From assembly GCA_050010815.1 (NCBI GenBank), contig JBEKKH010000088.1, positions 1 through 17,623 on the forward strand: 17,623 nt of DNA, read 5' to 3'. This document shows, one piece after another, positions 6,664 through 12,528 of this stretch. Positions within the stretch are counted from its first letter, which is position 1. Every line of letters begins with the position of its first letter. Position numbers and translations under genes: made by a program. Under the pieces are notes generated by a model. The model had not been told where the DNA came from. It was given only the letters and a program-made list of their open reading frames with translations, and ran no database searches. The stretch is from Palsa-504 sp050010815 (GTDB taxonomy: Bacteria; Actinomycetota; Actinomycetes; Streptosporangiales; Streptosporangiaceae).

Positions 6664-7653
6664 GTGGCCATGCCCGACTTCCTGGTGATCGGGGCCCCGA
6701 AGGCGGGGACCACCGCGCTGCACGCTGCGCTGAACCAGCACCCCGGGCTCTATATGTCGGCCGTCAAGGAGCCCAAGTTCTTTCTCTCCGACGGGCCGCC
6801 GCCTACCAAGGGCGGCCCCGGAGACGCGCTGACCTACCGGGAGCACATCTGGCGCCGGCCGGACTACGAGGCGCTCTTCGACCCGGCTCCGGCCGGCACG
6901 CTGCGTGGCGAGTCCACCCCCTTGTACCTGTATGACCGGGCCGCGATGGACCGGATACGCGCGTTGCTGCCCGACGCCAAGCTCATCGTGATCGTCCGGG
7001 ATCCGGTCGAGCGCGCGCACTCAAACTGGACGCACCTGTGGTCGGCGGGCCTGGAGCCGGTCGGGGACTTCGTCCGGGCCTGCGCGGACGAAGAGCGACG
7101 GATCGCGGCGGGCTGGGCCAGCTTCTGGCATTACCTCGGGCTCGGCCGGTACGGCGAGCAGCTGGAGTACCTGTTCACGCTCTTCCCGCGCGAGCAGGTC
7201 CTGGTCCTGCGCTACCGGCTGCTGGTCGACGAGCCAGCGCAGACCCTGGACCGGATCTGCGAGTTCCTCGGCGTCGAACCGGGCGTGCTGGCCGAGATAC
7301 CCCGGCAGAACGTCACGGCGCACCCGGAACCGACACTGGCTCACCGGACCGTGTCGCTGGCGCAGCGGGCGGGCAGCGCCGTGGGTACCTTCATTCCTGG
7401 CCTGACCGCGGCTACCCTGAGCGGGCCGCTCGAGCGCTTCCTGCAGCGCCATAACCGTGAGCGCCAGCCGCTGAGCTGGGAGCAGCGGCAAGAACTCCTC
7501 CCGCAGTTCGAGAAGGACATCAAGCTGCTGGAAACCGTGCTGGGGGAGAATTTCGCCGACTGGCTGCAGCCCAGGGAACGATCTGGCGGCATGGTCGGCA
7601 GCAGGCCCACCGGGCAAGGGCAGGCCAGGAACGGCCGTCCGGGCGCCCCCTAG
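6664..7653 (+). CDS. PAPS-dependent sulfotransferase
   Basis: A 329-residue soluble sulfotransferase of the Sulfotransfer_1 fold. It transfers sulfate from 3'-phosphoadenosine 5'-phosphosulfate to a hydroxyl or amine acceptor. The 5'-phosphosulfate loop is FLVIGAPKAGTTALH (G10-T17) and the 3'-phosphate motif is VIVRDPVERAHSNW (R112, S120). The KEPKFF segment at 35-40 and GESTPLYLY at 82-90 are typical of bacterial members related to heparan-type and glycan sulfotransferases. The acceptor is unknown: it could be a glycolipid, polysaccharide or secondary metabolite. No signal peptide is seen. The last 25 or so residues are Gly/Arg-rich and outside the conserved fold. It is a single-gene unit with an AT-rich leader, and its stop codon overlaps that of the convergent propeller gene. 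Confidence 0.9.
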   Translation: MAMPDFLVIGAPKAGTTALHAALNQHPGLYMSAVKEPKFFLSDGPPPTKGGPGDALTYREHIWRRPDYEALFDPAPAGTLRGESTPLYLYDRAAMDRIRALLPDAKLIVIVRDPVERAHSNWTHLWSAGLEPVGDFVRACADEERRIAAGWASFWHYLGLGRYGEQLEYLFTLFPREQVLVLRYRLLVDEPAQTLDRICEFLGVEPGVLAEIPRQNVTAHPEPTLAHRTVSLAQRAGSAVGTFIPGLTAATLSGPLERFLQRHNRERQPLSWEQRQELLPQFEKDIKLLETVLGENFADWLQPRERSGGMVGSRPTGQGQARNGRPGAP

Positions 7654-8528
7654 CGCAGCTCGGTCAGCAGCGCGTGCGACCCGTCCGGCCGGGTCATCTC
7701 GTAGTACAGCCGGTGCCTGCCGTCGGGCATCGGCACGATGTCCAGGTAGCGCAGGCCCCCGCCGTGATACGGAGAGAAGGCGAGCGGCTCGCTGGCGATC
7801 GGGGTGAGCGCCGCCGCATCGGTGCCGGTCGCCACCCCGGTCCGCTCCTCGTAGTTCTCCGCCGCGCTCGCGCGCCCGTCGTAATAGGCCGTGACTGTTT
7901 CGGTGTCAAAGCACACCGCGCTGACCCGCGCCCCCCGGGAGTCCCACCGTCCGGGCGTCCCGCTCAGAGCGGTGCCGTGCCACGTCCAGGCCAGCCCGTC
8001 ATGGCTGGTCGCGTACTCGGTGGTCATCTGGTCGGTCTGCTGCGGGTCATCCAGCGGGTGACACGAGGCCCACAGGTGCCACTGGCCGTCGTGATGGACG
8101 ATCACCGGGTCCTTCACGGCCGTCTTGGCGTCGCCGGGCAGCACGGTGACCCGGGAGCGGATGTCGAACTCGGCGGGATGGGCCGCCTCGGTCATCTCCA
8201 CCCGCCAGTGCTTGGTGCCCGTGGTCGCGCAGCTCAGGTACAGCCGCCAGCGCCCCTCCGGGGTGCGGACCAGCGCAGGCCGCTCCAGCGACTCGGTGTT
8301 CATGTCCTCCTTGCCGATGGTCAGCAGTGTCTCGAACCTCACGCCGTCCGCCGACCGCGCCACCGCGACCGCGTAGCCGCGGCCCTGGCCAATGGGGCGC
8401 CTGAGCCGGTAGGCGAGGAAGATCTCGCCATCACCCGTGACCGCGCACGGCGCGCCCGACCAGTAACCGGGGCCGATACCTGGCGGTTCAGCGGCAACAA
8501 CCGCCTGGCTGGGGTCCGGCAGCAGCAT
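7650..8528 (-). CDS. Beta-propeller glycoside hydrolase-like protein
   Basis: A 292-residue protein built of repeated propeller-blade segments such as GEIFLAYRLR, VAVARSADGVRFE, RPALVRTPEGRWRLYLSC, KDPVIVHHDGQWHLWASC, YATSHDGLAWTWHG and DIVPMPDGRHRLYYE. This pattern is that of the five-bladed GH43/GH32/GH130-type fold. I cannot assign the three catalytic acids with confidence, and no signal peptide is visible, so the protein may act on intracellular glycans or glycosides, or be non-catalytic. The ATG at 8528 has AAAGGA nine bases upstream; an extension to 8558 lacks this. A possible promoter lies just upstream. It sits 75 bases downstream of the ABC permease gene on the same strand, and its stop overlaps that of the sulfotransferase gene by a CTAG. 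Confidence 0.72.
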   Translation of the reverse strand: MLLPDPSQAVVAAEPPGIGPGYWSGAPCAVTGDGEIFLAYRLRRPIGQGRGYAVAVARSADGVRFETLLTIGKEDMNTESLERPALVRTPEGRWRLYLSCATTGTKHWRVEMTEAAHPAEFDIRSRVTVLPGDAKTAVKDPVIVHHDGQWHLWASCHPLDDPQQTDQMTTEYATSHDGLAWTWHGTALSGTPGRWDSRGARVSAVCFDTETVTAYYDGRASAAENYEERTGVATGTDAAALTPIASEPLAFSPYHGGGLRYLDIVPMPDGRHRLYYEMTRPDGSHALLTELR

Positions 8529-8562
8529 GAAGGAAATTCCTTTCTCCCTTATTCGCATCGGA

Positions 8563-8593
8563 AAACTAGCTAACAGTACTACCCCCCGGTCAA
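8563..8593 (-). promoter_or_regulatory. Putative promoter of the beta-propeller gene
   Basis: On the minus strand TTGACC (8593-8588) and TAGTTT (8568-8563) are separated by 19 bases, with the ATG about 35 bases further on. The -35 hexamer is identical to that of the GntR operon. The spacing is longer than ideal, so confidence is limited. Confidence 0.42.
8565..8574. promoter_or_regulatory. Possible second GntR-type operator
   Basis: The 10-mer ACTAGCTAAC overlaps the putative -10 of the propeller gene and differs by one base from ACTAGTTAAC at 10940-10949 in the GntR control region. It lies in the same orientation relative to the gene it precedes. An AGTACT hexamer accompanies both copies. 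This is inference from two sites only. Confidence 0.35.
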
Positions 8594-8603
8594 GGCCCCG
8601 CGG

Positions 8604-9605
8604 TTACACGTCGCGCCGGAGTATTACGATCGCGGTCACGGCCACCAGGGCGGCGGCCAGCGCCACGAAGATGCCGGTCTCGATGCCCTGGAACGCCCAG
8701 TACCGGCTGGCCGGCTGGTAGGTGATGAACCCGTGGAAGGCGTCGAGCGCCGCCCGGCAGGCCTGGGTAGGACGTACGGCGCCGTTGGTCGTTCGCACGG
8801 CGCCGTTCACCGACGCCGCACACGCGCCGGGGAGGAAGCCGACGGGAACACCGTCGATCGCCGCCCCGTTCGCCGCCGGGACGAGCTGCCCCGCCGGGTT
8901 GCGGATGCCCTGCGCGAGCTGCCAGTACGACCCGGCCGGGGTGTACCCGCTGAGCAGCCCGTAGGTGGCGGTGACCGCGCTCATAAAGTGCGGGCGGAGC
9001 CATAGCGTGACGGCCGCGCGCACCACGATGAATCCGGCGAGCGTCACGGCCAGCGCGGGCATCGTGCGACGCAGCAGCGCGCCGGCGCACAGCCCGAGCG
9101 CCATCGCGAACAGCGCGTAGCCCACCGGGACGATGCCCATGATATCGAACCGGCCCGGCTTGAACTGATCGAGCTGCAGGGCGTTGTCCGGGCTGGACCA
9201 CCAGGTCACCAGGCCCGACACGGCGCCGCCCCAGGCCGCCGCGGCCAGCAGCGTCCAGCCGGTCGTGACCGCGAGCCAGTGCTTGCGGGTGACGCTCTGC
9301 ATCCAGGCGAACTGGCCGGTGCCGGCCTCGAACTCCGACGCCACCAGCGGCGCGCCCCAGAACAACCCGAACAGGGCCGGCACCCCCAGCGTCATGATCA
9401 CCAGGAAGCCCACCGCATGGCTGCCGAGGAACAGCGTGCTGGCCAGGTTCGCGCAGCTGTGGCTCGCGGTGCAGGCGGTGACGGCGGAGTGGTATTGGGA
9501 AGCCACCTGCAGGCCGGTGACCAGCAGCAGGACGGTGAGGGCGGCCAGCAGCGCCGCGGCGATGTAGAGCTGGGCCCGGTGCAGTCGCCAGACAAGCCAG
9601 GTCAT
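8604..9605 (-). CDS. ABC-2 type transporter permease
   Basis: A 333-residue membrane protein, the permease partner of the preceding ATPase. Hydrophobic segments are visible at about 12-33, 60-83, 113-133, 157-177, 183-203 and 308-328. Between helices two and three is EFEAGTGQFAWMQSVTRKHW, the E-x-E-x-GT-x-x-x-AW-x-QSVTR signature common in actinobacterial ABC-2 permeases placed behind GntR regulators. A large loop at about 215-305, containing cysteines, lies before the last helix and is probably extracytoplasmic. The ATG at 9605 overlaps the ATPase stop in an ATGA, so translation is coupled. The transported substrate is unknown; export of a peptide antibiotic, lipid or cell-envelope compound is the usual guess for YtrA-type operons. 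Confidence 0.87.
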   Translation of the reverse strand: MTWLVWRLHRAQLYIAAALLAALTVLLLVTGLQVASQYHSAVTACTASHSCANLASTLFLGSHAVGFLVIMTLGVPALFGLFWGAPLVASEFEAGTGQFAWMQSVTRKHWLAVTTGWTLLAAAAWGGAVSGLVTWWSSPDNALQLDQFKPGRFDIMGIVPVGYALFAMALGLCAGALLRRTMPALAVTLAGFIVVRAAVTLWLRPHFMSAVTATYGLLSGYTPAGSYWQLAQGIRNPAGQLVPAANGAAIDGVPVGFLPGACAASVNGAVRTTNGAVRPTQACRAALDAFHGFITYQPASRYWAFQGIETGIFVALAAALVAVTAIVILRRDV

Positions 9606-10525
9606 TGCTTCTCTCCGATCGAGCTCAGCTGCGCGGGTGCGGGCGGGGCGTCTTGCCCCATGTAGGCGAGGACGACTTCCTCCAGGCTGACGTCGCTGGC
9701 CTCGAACGCGGGGTCCAGGACCGGGCCGCACCGCCGGACGAGCAGGGTGGTCTGGCGTGGTGTCCTGGTTACCTGCACGACGCGGTGGTCGCGCTCGATC
9801 GCCGAGGTGTCCTTGCGCGGGCCGACCAGGAGCTTGTGCTCGGCCAGCAGGTCCTCGATGTCGCCGCACAGCTGGACCCGCGACGCGGCCAGCAGGACGA
9901 TGTGGTCGCAGACCCGCTCCAGGTCGGCGACCAGGTGCGAGGACATCACCACGGTCAGGCCGCCCACGGCGACCGCGTCGACCAGGATGGCCAGGAAGTT
10001 CCGCCGGGCCAGCGGGTCGAGCGCGGCCACCGGCTCGTCGAGCAGCAGCAGCCGGGGCCGCTTGGCCAGCGTGAGCGCCAGCGCGACCTGGGCCCGCTGG
10101 CCCCCGGACAGCGTGCCCACCGCGCGATCCAGCGGGATCGTCAGCGCCGTCAACCGCTCCCGCACCGACTCGCCGTCCCAGTGCGGGTTCAGGTGCGCGC
10201 CCGCCCGGATGTGGTCCTCGGCGGACAGCCGCCGGTACAGCGGGATCTCCTGGGCCAGGTAGCCGATGCTGGCCAGGAAGGCCGGGTCCTGGCGCGGGAT
10301 GCCGCCGTTCACGATCACCTCGCCCGCGGTCGGCCGGGTCAGTCCGGCCAGCAGGCGCAGCAGGGTGGTCTTGCCCGCCCCGTTCGGGCCGATCAGCGCG
10401 GATATCCGGCCCTCGGGCACGGTGATCGTGCAGTCGCTCAGGGCGCGGACCCGTCGGTAGCGCTTGGACAGCTCGCTGGTCTGGATCGCTGCCGCGGCGG
10501 CAGGAACCACCTGGTCTCCGATCAT
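9602..10525 (-). CDS. ABC transporter ATP-binding protein
   Basis: A 307-residue ABC ATPase with all core motifs: Walker A GPNGAGKT (46-53), Q-loop YLAQE (Q92), signature LSGGQ (139-143), Walker B LLLLDEP (159-165) and H-loop SSH (H197). A C-terminal extension of roughly 80 residues is typical of the drug-resistance/BcrA-like exporter ATPases. The ATG at 10525 is preceded by a purine-rich GAGGAGGAG and overlaps the GntR stop (ATGA). The same frame is open upstream to 10936, but that part is only the GntR gene read out of frame. It energises the permease encoded immediately downstream. Confidence 0.94.
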   Translation of the reverse strand: MIGDQVVPAAAAAIQTSELSKRYRRVRALSDCTITVPEGRISALIGPNGAGKTTLLRLLAGLTRPTAGEVIVNGGIPRQDPAFLASIGYLAQEIPLYRRLSAEDHIRAGAHLNPHWDGESVRERLTALTIPLDRAVGTLSGGQRAQVALALTLAKRPRLLLLDEPVAALDPLARRNFLAILVDAVAVGGLTVVMSSHLVADLERVCDHIVLLAASRVQLCGDIEDLLAEHKLLVGPRKDTSAIERDHRVVQVTRTPRQTTLLVRRCGPVLDPAFEASDVSLEEVVLAYMGQDAPPAPAQLSSIGEKQ

Positions 10526-10914
10526 GCGATCTCCTCCTCGATCTGCGCCCGCAGCGTTACCCGCAGCAGCGATTCCATTGATTCGTCGTCGAGCCCGGCC
10601 GTGCGGGCCTCGGTGACCCACCGGGCCAGGCTGCGGCCCAGCCGGGCGTGGATGCCGGGCGGCGGCCCGGCCGGCCGCTCCCGCACGAACGTGCCGGTGC
10701 CGGCCCGAGCCTCGACCAGGCCTTCGCGCTCCAGGTCGCGATAGGCCTTCAGCACGGTGTTGGGGTTGACCGTGGTGGCCGCCACGACCTCCCGCACCGT
10801 GGGGAGCTGGTCGCCCACCTCCAGCACGCCCATCCGCAGCGCCTGCTTGACCTGCTGGACGATCTGCAGGTACGGCGGCGCCACCGATCGCCCGTCCACC
10901 CGAAAGCTGATCAC
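10522..10914 (-). CDS. GntR family transcriptional regulator, YtrA subfamily
   Basis: A 130-residue DNA-binding regulator. The N-terminal winged helix-turn-helix is PPYLQIVQQVKQAL, then GDQLPTVREVVAATTVNPNTV, LKAYRDLEREGLV and AGTGTFV, a textbook GntR domain at about residues 13-77. Only about 50 residues follow, which is the short helical tail that defines the YtrA subfamily. YtrA regulators usually repress their own operon with an ABC transporter, and that is the arrangement here: regulator, ATPase and permease overlap by ATGA twice. The GTG at 10914 has GGGAG about eight bases upstream. A promoter and a palindromic operator candidate precede it. The inducer is not known; cell-wall-active compounds are common in relatives. 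Confidence 0.94.
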   Translation of the reverse strand: MISFRVDGRSVAPPYLQIVQQVKQALRMGVLEVGDQLPTVREVVAATTVNPNTVLKAYRDLEREGLVEARAGTGTFVRERPAGPPPGIHARLGRSLARWVTEARTAGLDDESMESLLRVTLRAQIEEEIA

Positions 10915-10941
10915 GCGCCCGCTCCCAAAGGTTCAAAGTAC

Positions 10942-10951
10942 TAGTTAACTA
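10942..10951. promoter_or_regulatory. Palindromic operator candidate at the GntR operon start
   Basis: TAGTTAACTA is a perfect 10-bp palindrome in a very GC-rich context. It covers the position expected for the transcription start of the promoter at 10982-10954 and lies 28 bases before the GntR start codon, the position expected for autorepression. Weaker symmetry extends outward. Confidence 0.6.
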
Positions 10952-10953
10952 AG

Positions 10954-10982
10954 ACACTAAGCCACCAATCGTCCTCGGTCAA
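10954..10982 (-). promoter_or_regulatory. Sigma-70-type promoter of the GntR-ABC operon
   Basis: On the minus strand TTGACC (10982-10977) and TAGTGT (10959-10954) are separated by exactly 17 bases. Both match actinobacterial housekeeping hexamers. The start point would be near 10947, giving a leader of about 33 bases before the GTG at 10914. Confidence 0.68.
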
Positions 10983-11000
10983 ATTGCCCTCAGAACGCTG

Positions 11001-11372
11001 TTACCTATGCGACCCAGCCGGGCCGCGGGCCACCAGCCGGGCCACCAGCCGCCAGCCGAGTAGGAACAGGCCGAGGAAGGCCAGCGCGACGCCGATGAAC
11101 GCGGCCGCCGTGCCCTGCCCGGACACCACCCGGAGCACCATGCCGCCGGCGACCGCACCGATCCAAGCGCCGGCCCCGGCCGGGACCAGCCCCAGGGGCC
11201 GCCGCCAGGCCCGCACCGCGAGCCAGCCGGCGCCCAGGCCGGTCAGGAACGGCCATGCCGTCGAGGCGATGCCGCCCAGGCTCTCGCCCTTGGTATGGCT
11301 GGCCCGGCCGATGATCACGAACACCAGGACGCAGCAGCAGTCCAGGATCAAGGCCAGCCGCGCCCCCTTCAT
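11001..11372 (-). CDS. DUF3054 family membrane protein
   Basis: A 123-residue protein with about four transmembrane segments (roughly 5-23, 38-54, 63-85 and 90-112). The start of the family pattern is visible: DCCCVLVFVIIGRASH, followed by TAWPFLTGLGAGWL and GAWIGAVAGGMVLR. This is the DUF3054 family, common in actinobacteria and of unknown function. Its ATG overlaps the stop of the upstream zinc dehydrogenase in an ATGA, so the two are translated together. The stop at 11001 is only 19 bases from the -35 element of the GntR operon. Confidence 0.86.
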   Translation of the reverse strand: MKGARLALILDCCCVLVFVIIGRASHTKGESLGGIASTAWPFLTGLGAGWLAVRAWRRPLGLVPAGAGAWIGAVAGGMVLRVVSGQGTAAAFIGVALAFLGLFLLGWRLVARLVARGPAGSHR

Positions 11373-12340
11373 GGGCGGCGCTGCGGCTCGATGACGACCT
11401 TGAGCCCGGTCCGGCGGGCGGCGTCCGCGAACGCCGCTTGCACCTCGCCTAGCCCCACCCGGCTCGTCACCACCGAACCAGGATCCACCACGCCCCGCGC
11501 GGCCAGGCTAATCGCCCGCGGGTACACCTCGTTCATCCGGCGCACCATCGCGATCGTCAGCCCCTTACGCCGCGCGACCGAGGCCGGGAACCTGATGACG
11601 TCGTCGCCGGGAATCCCGGCCAGCACGACCCGGCCGCCGGGCCGCACCGAGGTCATCGCCAGCCGGACGGCCTCGTCGTTGCCCGCCGCCTCAAACGCCA
11701 CGTCCACCTCGTCCGAGCCGCCGTCCTCCGCCCCCATTCGCACGGCCGCCTCCCGCCGGTGAGCCAGCGGCTCGAAGGCCAGCACGCGACGGGCGCCGGC
11801 CACCTTGAGCAGCTGAATGAGCAGCAGCCCGATCGGCCCGCAGCCGACCACCGCCGCGGTGCCGCCGAACGGCAGGTGTCCCAGATCCACCGAATGCACC
11901 GCCACCCCGAGGGGCTCGAGCATAGCGCCGTCGCCATCCGATACCTGGTCGGGCAGCGGGTGAAGCTGCGCGGCCGGCCAGGCCATGAACTCGCGCATCA
12001 TGCCGTCTGTGTCCCCGTGGCCGGCAAACCTGAGCCGGTAGCACAGGTTCCGGTAGCCGTCGCGGCAGGCCCGGCACGTCTCGCACGGGATCGCCGGGTC
12101 GATCGCGACCCGTTCCCCGCGCCGCGGCCCGTCGGTGATCACCCCCGCGCCCTCGTGGCCGAGCACGAGCGGACGAGTGAGCTTGGCGTCGCCGATCGCG
12201 CCCTCGTCCCACCAGTGCAGGTCGGATCCGCAGATGCCGACCGCGGTAACCCGCACCAGGACCTCCCCAGGTCCCACCGCCGGCACCGGTTCCTCCGCGA
12301 CCCGAAGGTCGCCCACCGCGTGGAGTCTCGCTGCGCGCAC
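11369..12340 (-). CDS. Zinc-binding dehydrogenase, polyol/idonate dehydrogenase type
   Basis: A 323-residue medium-chain dehydrogenase. Catalytic zinc ligands are C37 (GICGSDLHWW), H62-E63 (LGHEGAG) and E142 (LEPLGVAVHS), a set typical of sorbitol, xylitol or L-idonate dehydrogenases. The structural zinc cysteines are C86, C89, C92 and C100, and the Rossmann motif is GCGPIG (166-171). It probably oxidises a polyol or sugar acid with NAD(P). The GTG at 12340 is chosen because GGAGG lies seven bases upstream and homology starts with RAARLH. The Rossmann domain is short: RMGAEDGGSDEVDVAFEAAG lacks about 20-25 residues that usually separate the GA-x-x-V strand from the VFEAAG strand, which explains the low total length. 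It is coupled to the DUF3054 gene. Confidence 0.88.
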   Translation of the reverse strand: MRAARLHAVGDLRVAEEPVPAVGPGEVLVRVTAVGICGSDLHWWDEGAIGDAKLTRPLVLGHEGAGVITDGPRRGERVAIDPAIPCETCRACRDGYRNLCYRLRFAGHGDTDGMMREFMAWPAAQLHPLPDQVSDGDGAMLEPLGVAVHSVDLGHLPFGGTAAVVGCGPIGLLLIQLLKVAGARRVLAFEPLAHRREAAVRMGAEDGGSDEVDVAFEAAGNDEAVRLAMTSVRPGGRVVLAGIPGDDVIRFPASVARRKGLTIAMVRRMNEVYPRAISLAARGVVDPGSVVTSRVGLGEVQAAFADAARRTGLKVVIEPQRRP

Positions 12341-12347
12341 CGCCCCG

Positions 12348-12352
12348 CCTCC
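12348..12352 (-). promoter_or_regulatory. Ribosome binding site fixing the polyol dehydrogenase start
   Basis: On the minus strand GGAGG is followed by seven bases and the GTG at 12340. It overlaps the in-frame ATG at 12355, so that codon is less likely to initiate. Confidence 0.7.
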
Positions 12353-12411
12353 CATCCGTCTCACACCTTTGTAGCCGAACGGACTCCGCTGCGTCCGCCC
12401 GGCCCGCATAG

Positions 12412-12449
12412 AAAAGGCACGGCCGTGCTTGAGATAGCACGGCCGTGCC
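12412..12449 (-). terminator. Rho-independent-like terminator after the S1C protease
   Basis: Perfect 13-bp arms at 12416-12428 and 12437-12449 enclose an eight-base loop. On the minus strand the stem is followed by TTTTC. It lies 80 bases downstream of the protease stop and before the next dehydrogenase start. Each arm also contains the self-complementary 12-mer GCACGGCCGTGC. Confidence 0.78.
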
Positions 12450-12465
12450 TGCGGCGAGGGCGGGA

Positions 12466-12502
12466 CCAGTGACCCCCGGGGGAGGGAGCCCGGGGTCACT
12501 GG
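12466..12502 (-). terminator. Second hairpin downstream of the S1C protease
   Basis: Arms at 12466-12480 and 12489-12502 pair over 14 bp with one bulged C around an eight-base purine loop. It is met first by transcription leaving the protease gene, 27 bases past the stop codon. It lacks a U-tract and may help termination or protect the mRNA 3' end. Confidence 0.6.
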
Positions 12503-12528
12503 GACAGGGCCCGCCCTGGCCGGCCGCC

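Noticed and set aside
8604..10914. An antibiotic biosynthesis or toxin system around the GntR-ABC operon
   Set aside because: The neighbouring genes show no biosynthetic, precursor-peptide or toxin features; the operon is best read as an ordinary YtrA-type transporter unit.
10526..10936. An N-terminal extension of the ABC ATPase over the GntR gene
   Set aside because: The extension is the GntR gene read in another frame. The ATG at 10525 has a good ribosome binding site, and family homology begins just after it.
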